NCBI GenBank assembly: GCA_030445875.1
Contig: JASUSX010000019.1
Span: 1-14,140, forward strand
Direction of reading: 5' to 3'
DNA from: Clostridia bacterium
GTDB taxonomy: Bacteria; Bacillota; DSM-521; Neomoorellales; Neomoorellaceae
Length of the DNA: 14,140 nt
A program made the position numbers and the translations under genes. Of this stretch, positions 13,869 through 14,140 are shown in pieces. The notes under the pieces were generated by a model that was not told the DNA's origin, did not search any database, and was given only the letters and a program-made list of their open reading frames with translations. Every line of letters begins with the position of its first letter. The stretch's first letter is position 1.

Positions 13869-14140
13869 TTGCCTTTATCCAAAGAGAACCTGGTTCTGGG
13901 TCTAGATATTGGTACAACCAAGGTGGTGGCGGTAGTAGCCGAGGTTGTGCCCGAGGGCCGTTTGAACATTATCGGCCTGGGAGAGACGCCTTCGGGTGGT
14001 TTGCGGAAGGGTATTATTGTTGATATTGAGAATACCGCCCGGTCTATTGAAAAGGCGGTGGCCCAGGCCGAGCGGATGAGCGGCTGTAAGCTACAGGCGG
14101 CCTATGTAGGCCTGACAGGCCCCCACATCGGCTCCGTCAA
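13869..14140 (+). CDS. ftsA: Cell division protein FtsA, N-terminal part (3'-truncated by window)
   Basis: FtsA is an actin-like ATPase that tethers FtsZ filaments to the membrane and recruits later divisome proteins. About 90 codons are present. The phosphate-1 motif of the actin/Hsp70 fold, G11-L-D-I-G-T-T-K-V, is clear, followed by the FtsA-typical G-G-L-R-K-G-I-I-V-D-I-E and the start of the 1C subdomain (V-G-L-T-G-P-H-I). The start is TTG at 13869, with no ATG in frame before the motif. GGAGGTG at 13855-13861 lies 7 nt upstream and fixes it. The gene follows sbp after an 86-nt gap that holds a sigma-H-like promoter and a TTCTTAAGAA palindrome (13833-13842). The C-terminal membrane-targeting helix and presumably ftsZ lie beyond the window. 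Confidence 0.95.
   Translation, partial: MPLSKENLVLGLDIGTTKVVAVVAEVVPEGRLNIIGLGETPSGGLRKGIIVDIENTARSIEKAVAQAERMSGCKLQAAYVGLTGPHIGSV

Overview
The window is a contiguous piece of a division and cell wall (dcw) cluster from a GC-rich, probably spore-forming, low-G+C-lineage (Firmicutes/Clostridia) bacterium. The gene order resembles that of thermophilic acetogens such as Moorella. That genus-level guess is an inference from gene order, GC-rich codon use, frequent TTG/GTG starts and the spoVD-like/spoVE-like context, not from a database match. All genes lie on the + strand and no mobile element, RNA gene or CRISPR array was seen.

Layout: (1) 1-1080, C-terminal part of a class B penicillin-binding protein (FtsI/SpoVD type) with two PASTA domains. 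(2) 1191-5054, murE, murF and mraY, coupled by 7- and 8-nt overlaps. (3) 5081-8780, murD, ftsW (spoVE-like) and murG. (4) 8916-12521, murC, murB and murA. (5) 12676-13782, ftsQ/divIB and sbp (small basic protein). (6) 13869-14140, the start of ftsA, cut by the window edge.

Together the genes encode every committed step from UDP-GlcNAc to lipid II: MurA and MurB make UDP-MurNAc, MurC, MurD, MurE and MurF add the peptide (MurE carries the meso-diaminopimelate signature DNPR), MraY makes lipid I, and MurG makes lipid II. The SEDS glycosyltransferase FtsW and the PBP polymerise and cross-link it. FtsQ, Sbp and FtsA belong to the divisome.

The proteins are orthodox, and I found no undescribed protein system. 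The interesting material is in the gaps. Two gaps, murD-ftsW and murA-ftsQ, each contain a purine-rich left arm and a pyrimidine-rich array of 7-nt repeats (consensus ACYTCYC), forming inverted-repeat elements that lie just before fts genes. A good extended -10 sigma-A promoter (TGGACA, 16 nt, TATAAT) sits directly before ftsQ, and a sigma-H-like promoter sits before ftsA. A 6-bp inverted repeat exactly fills the murB-murA gap with the murA ribosome binding site in its loop. The murG-murC gap holds two GC-rich hairpins. No stretch over 300 bases lacks a gene.
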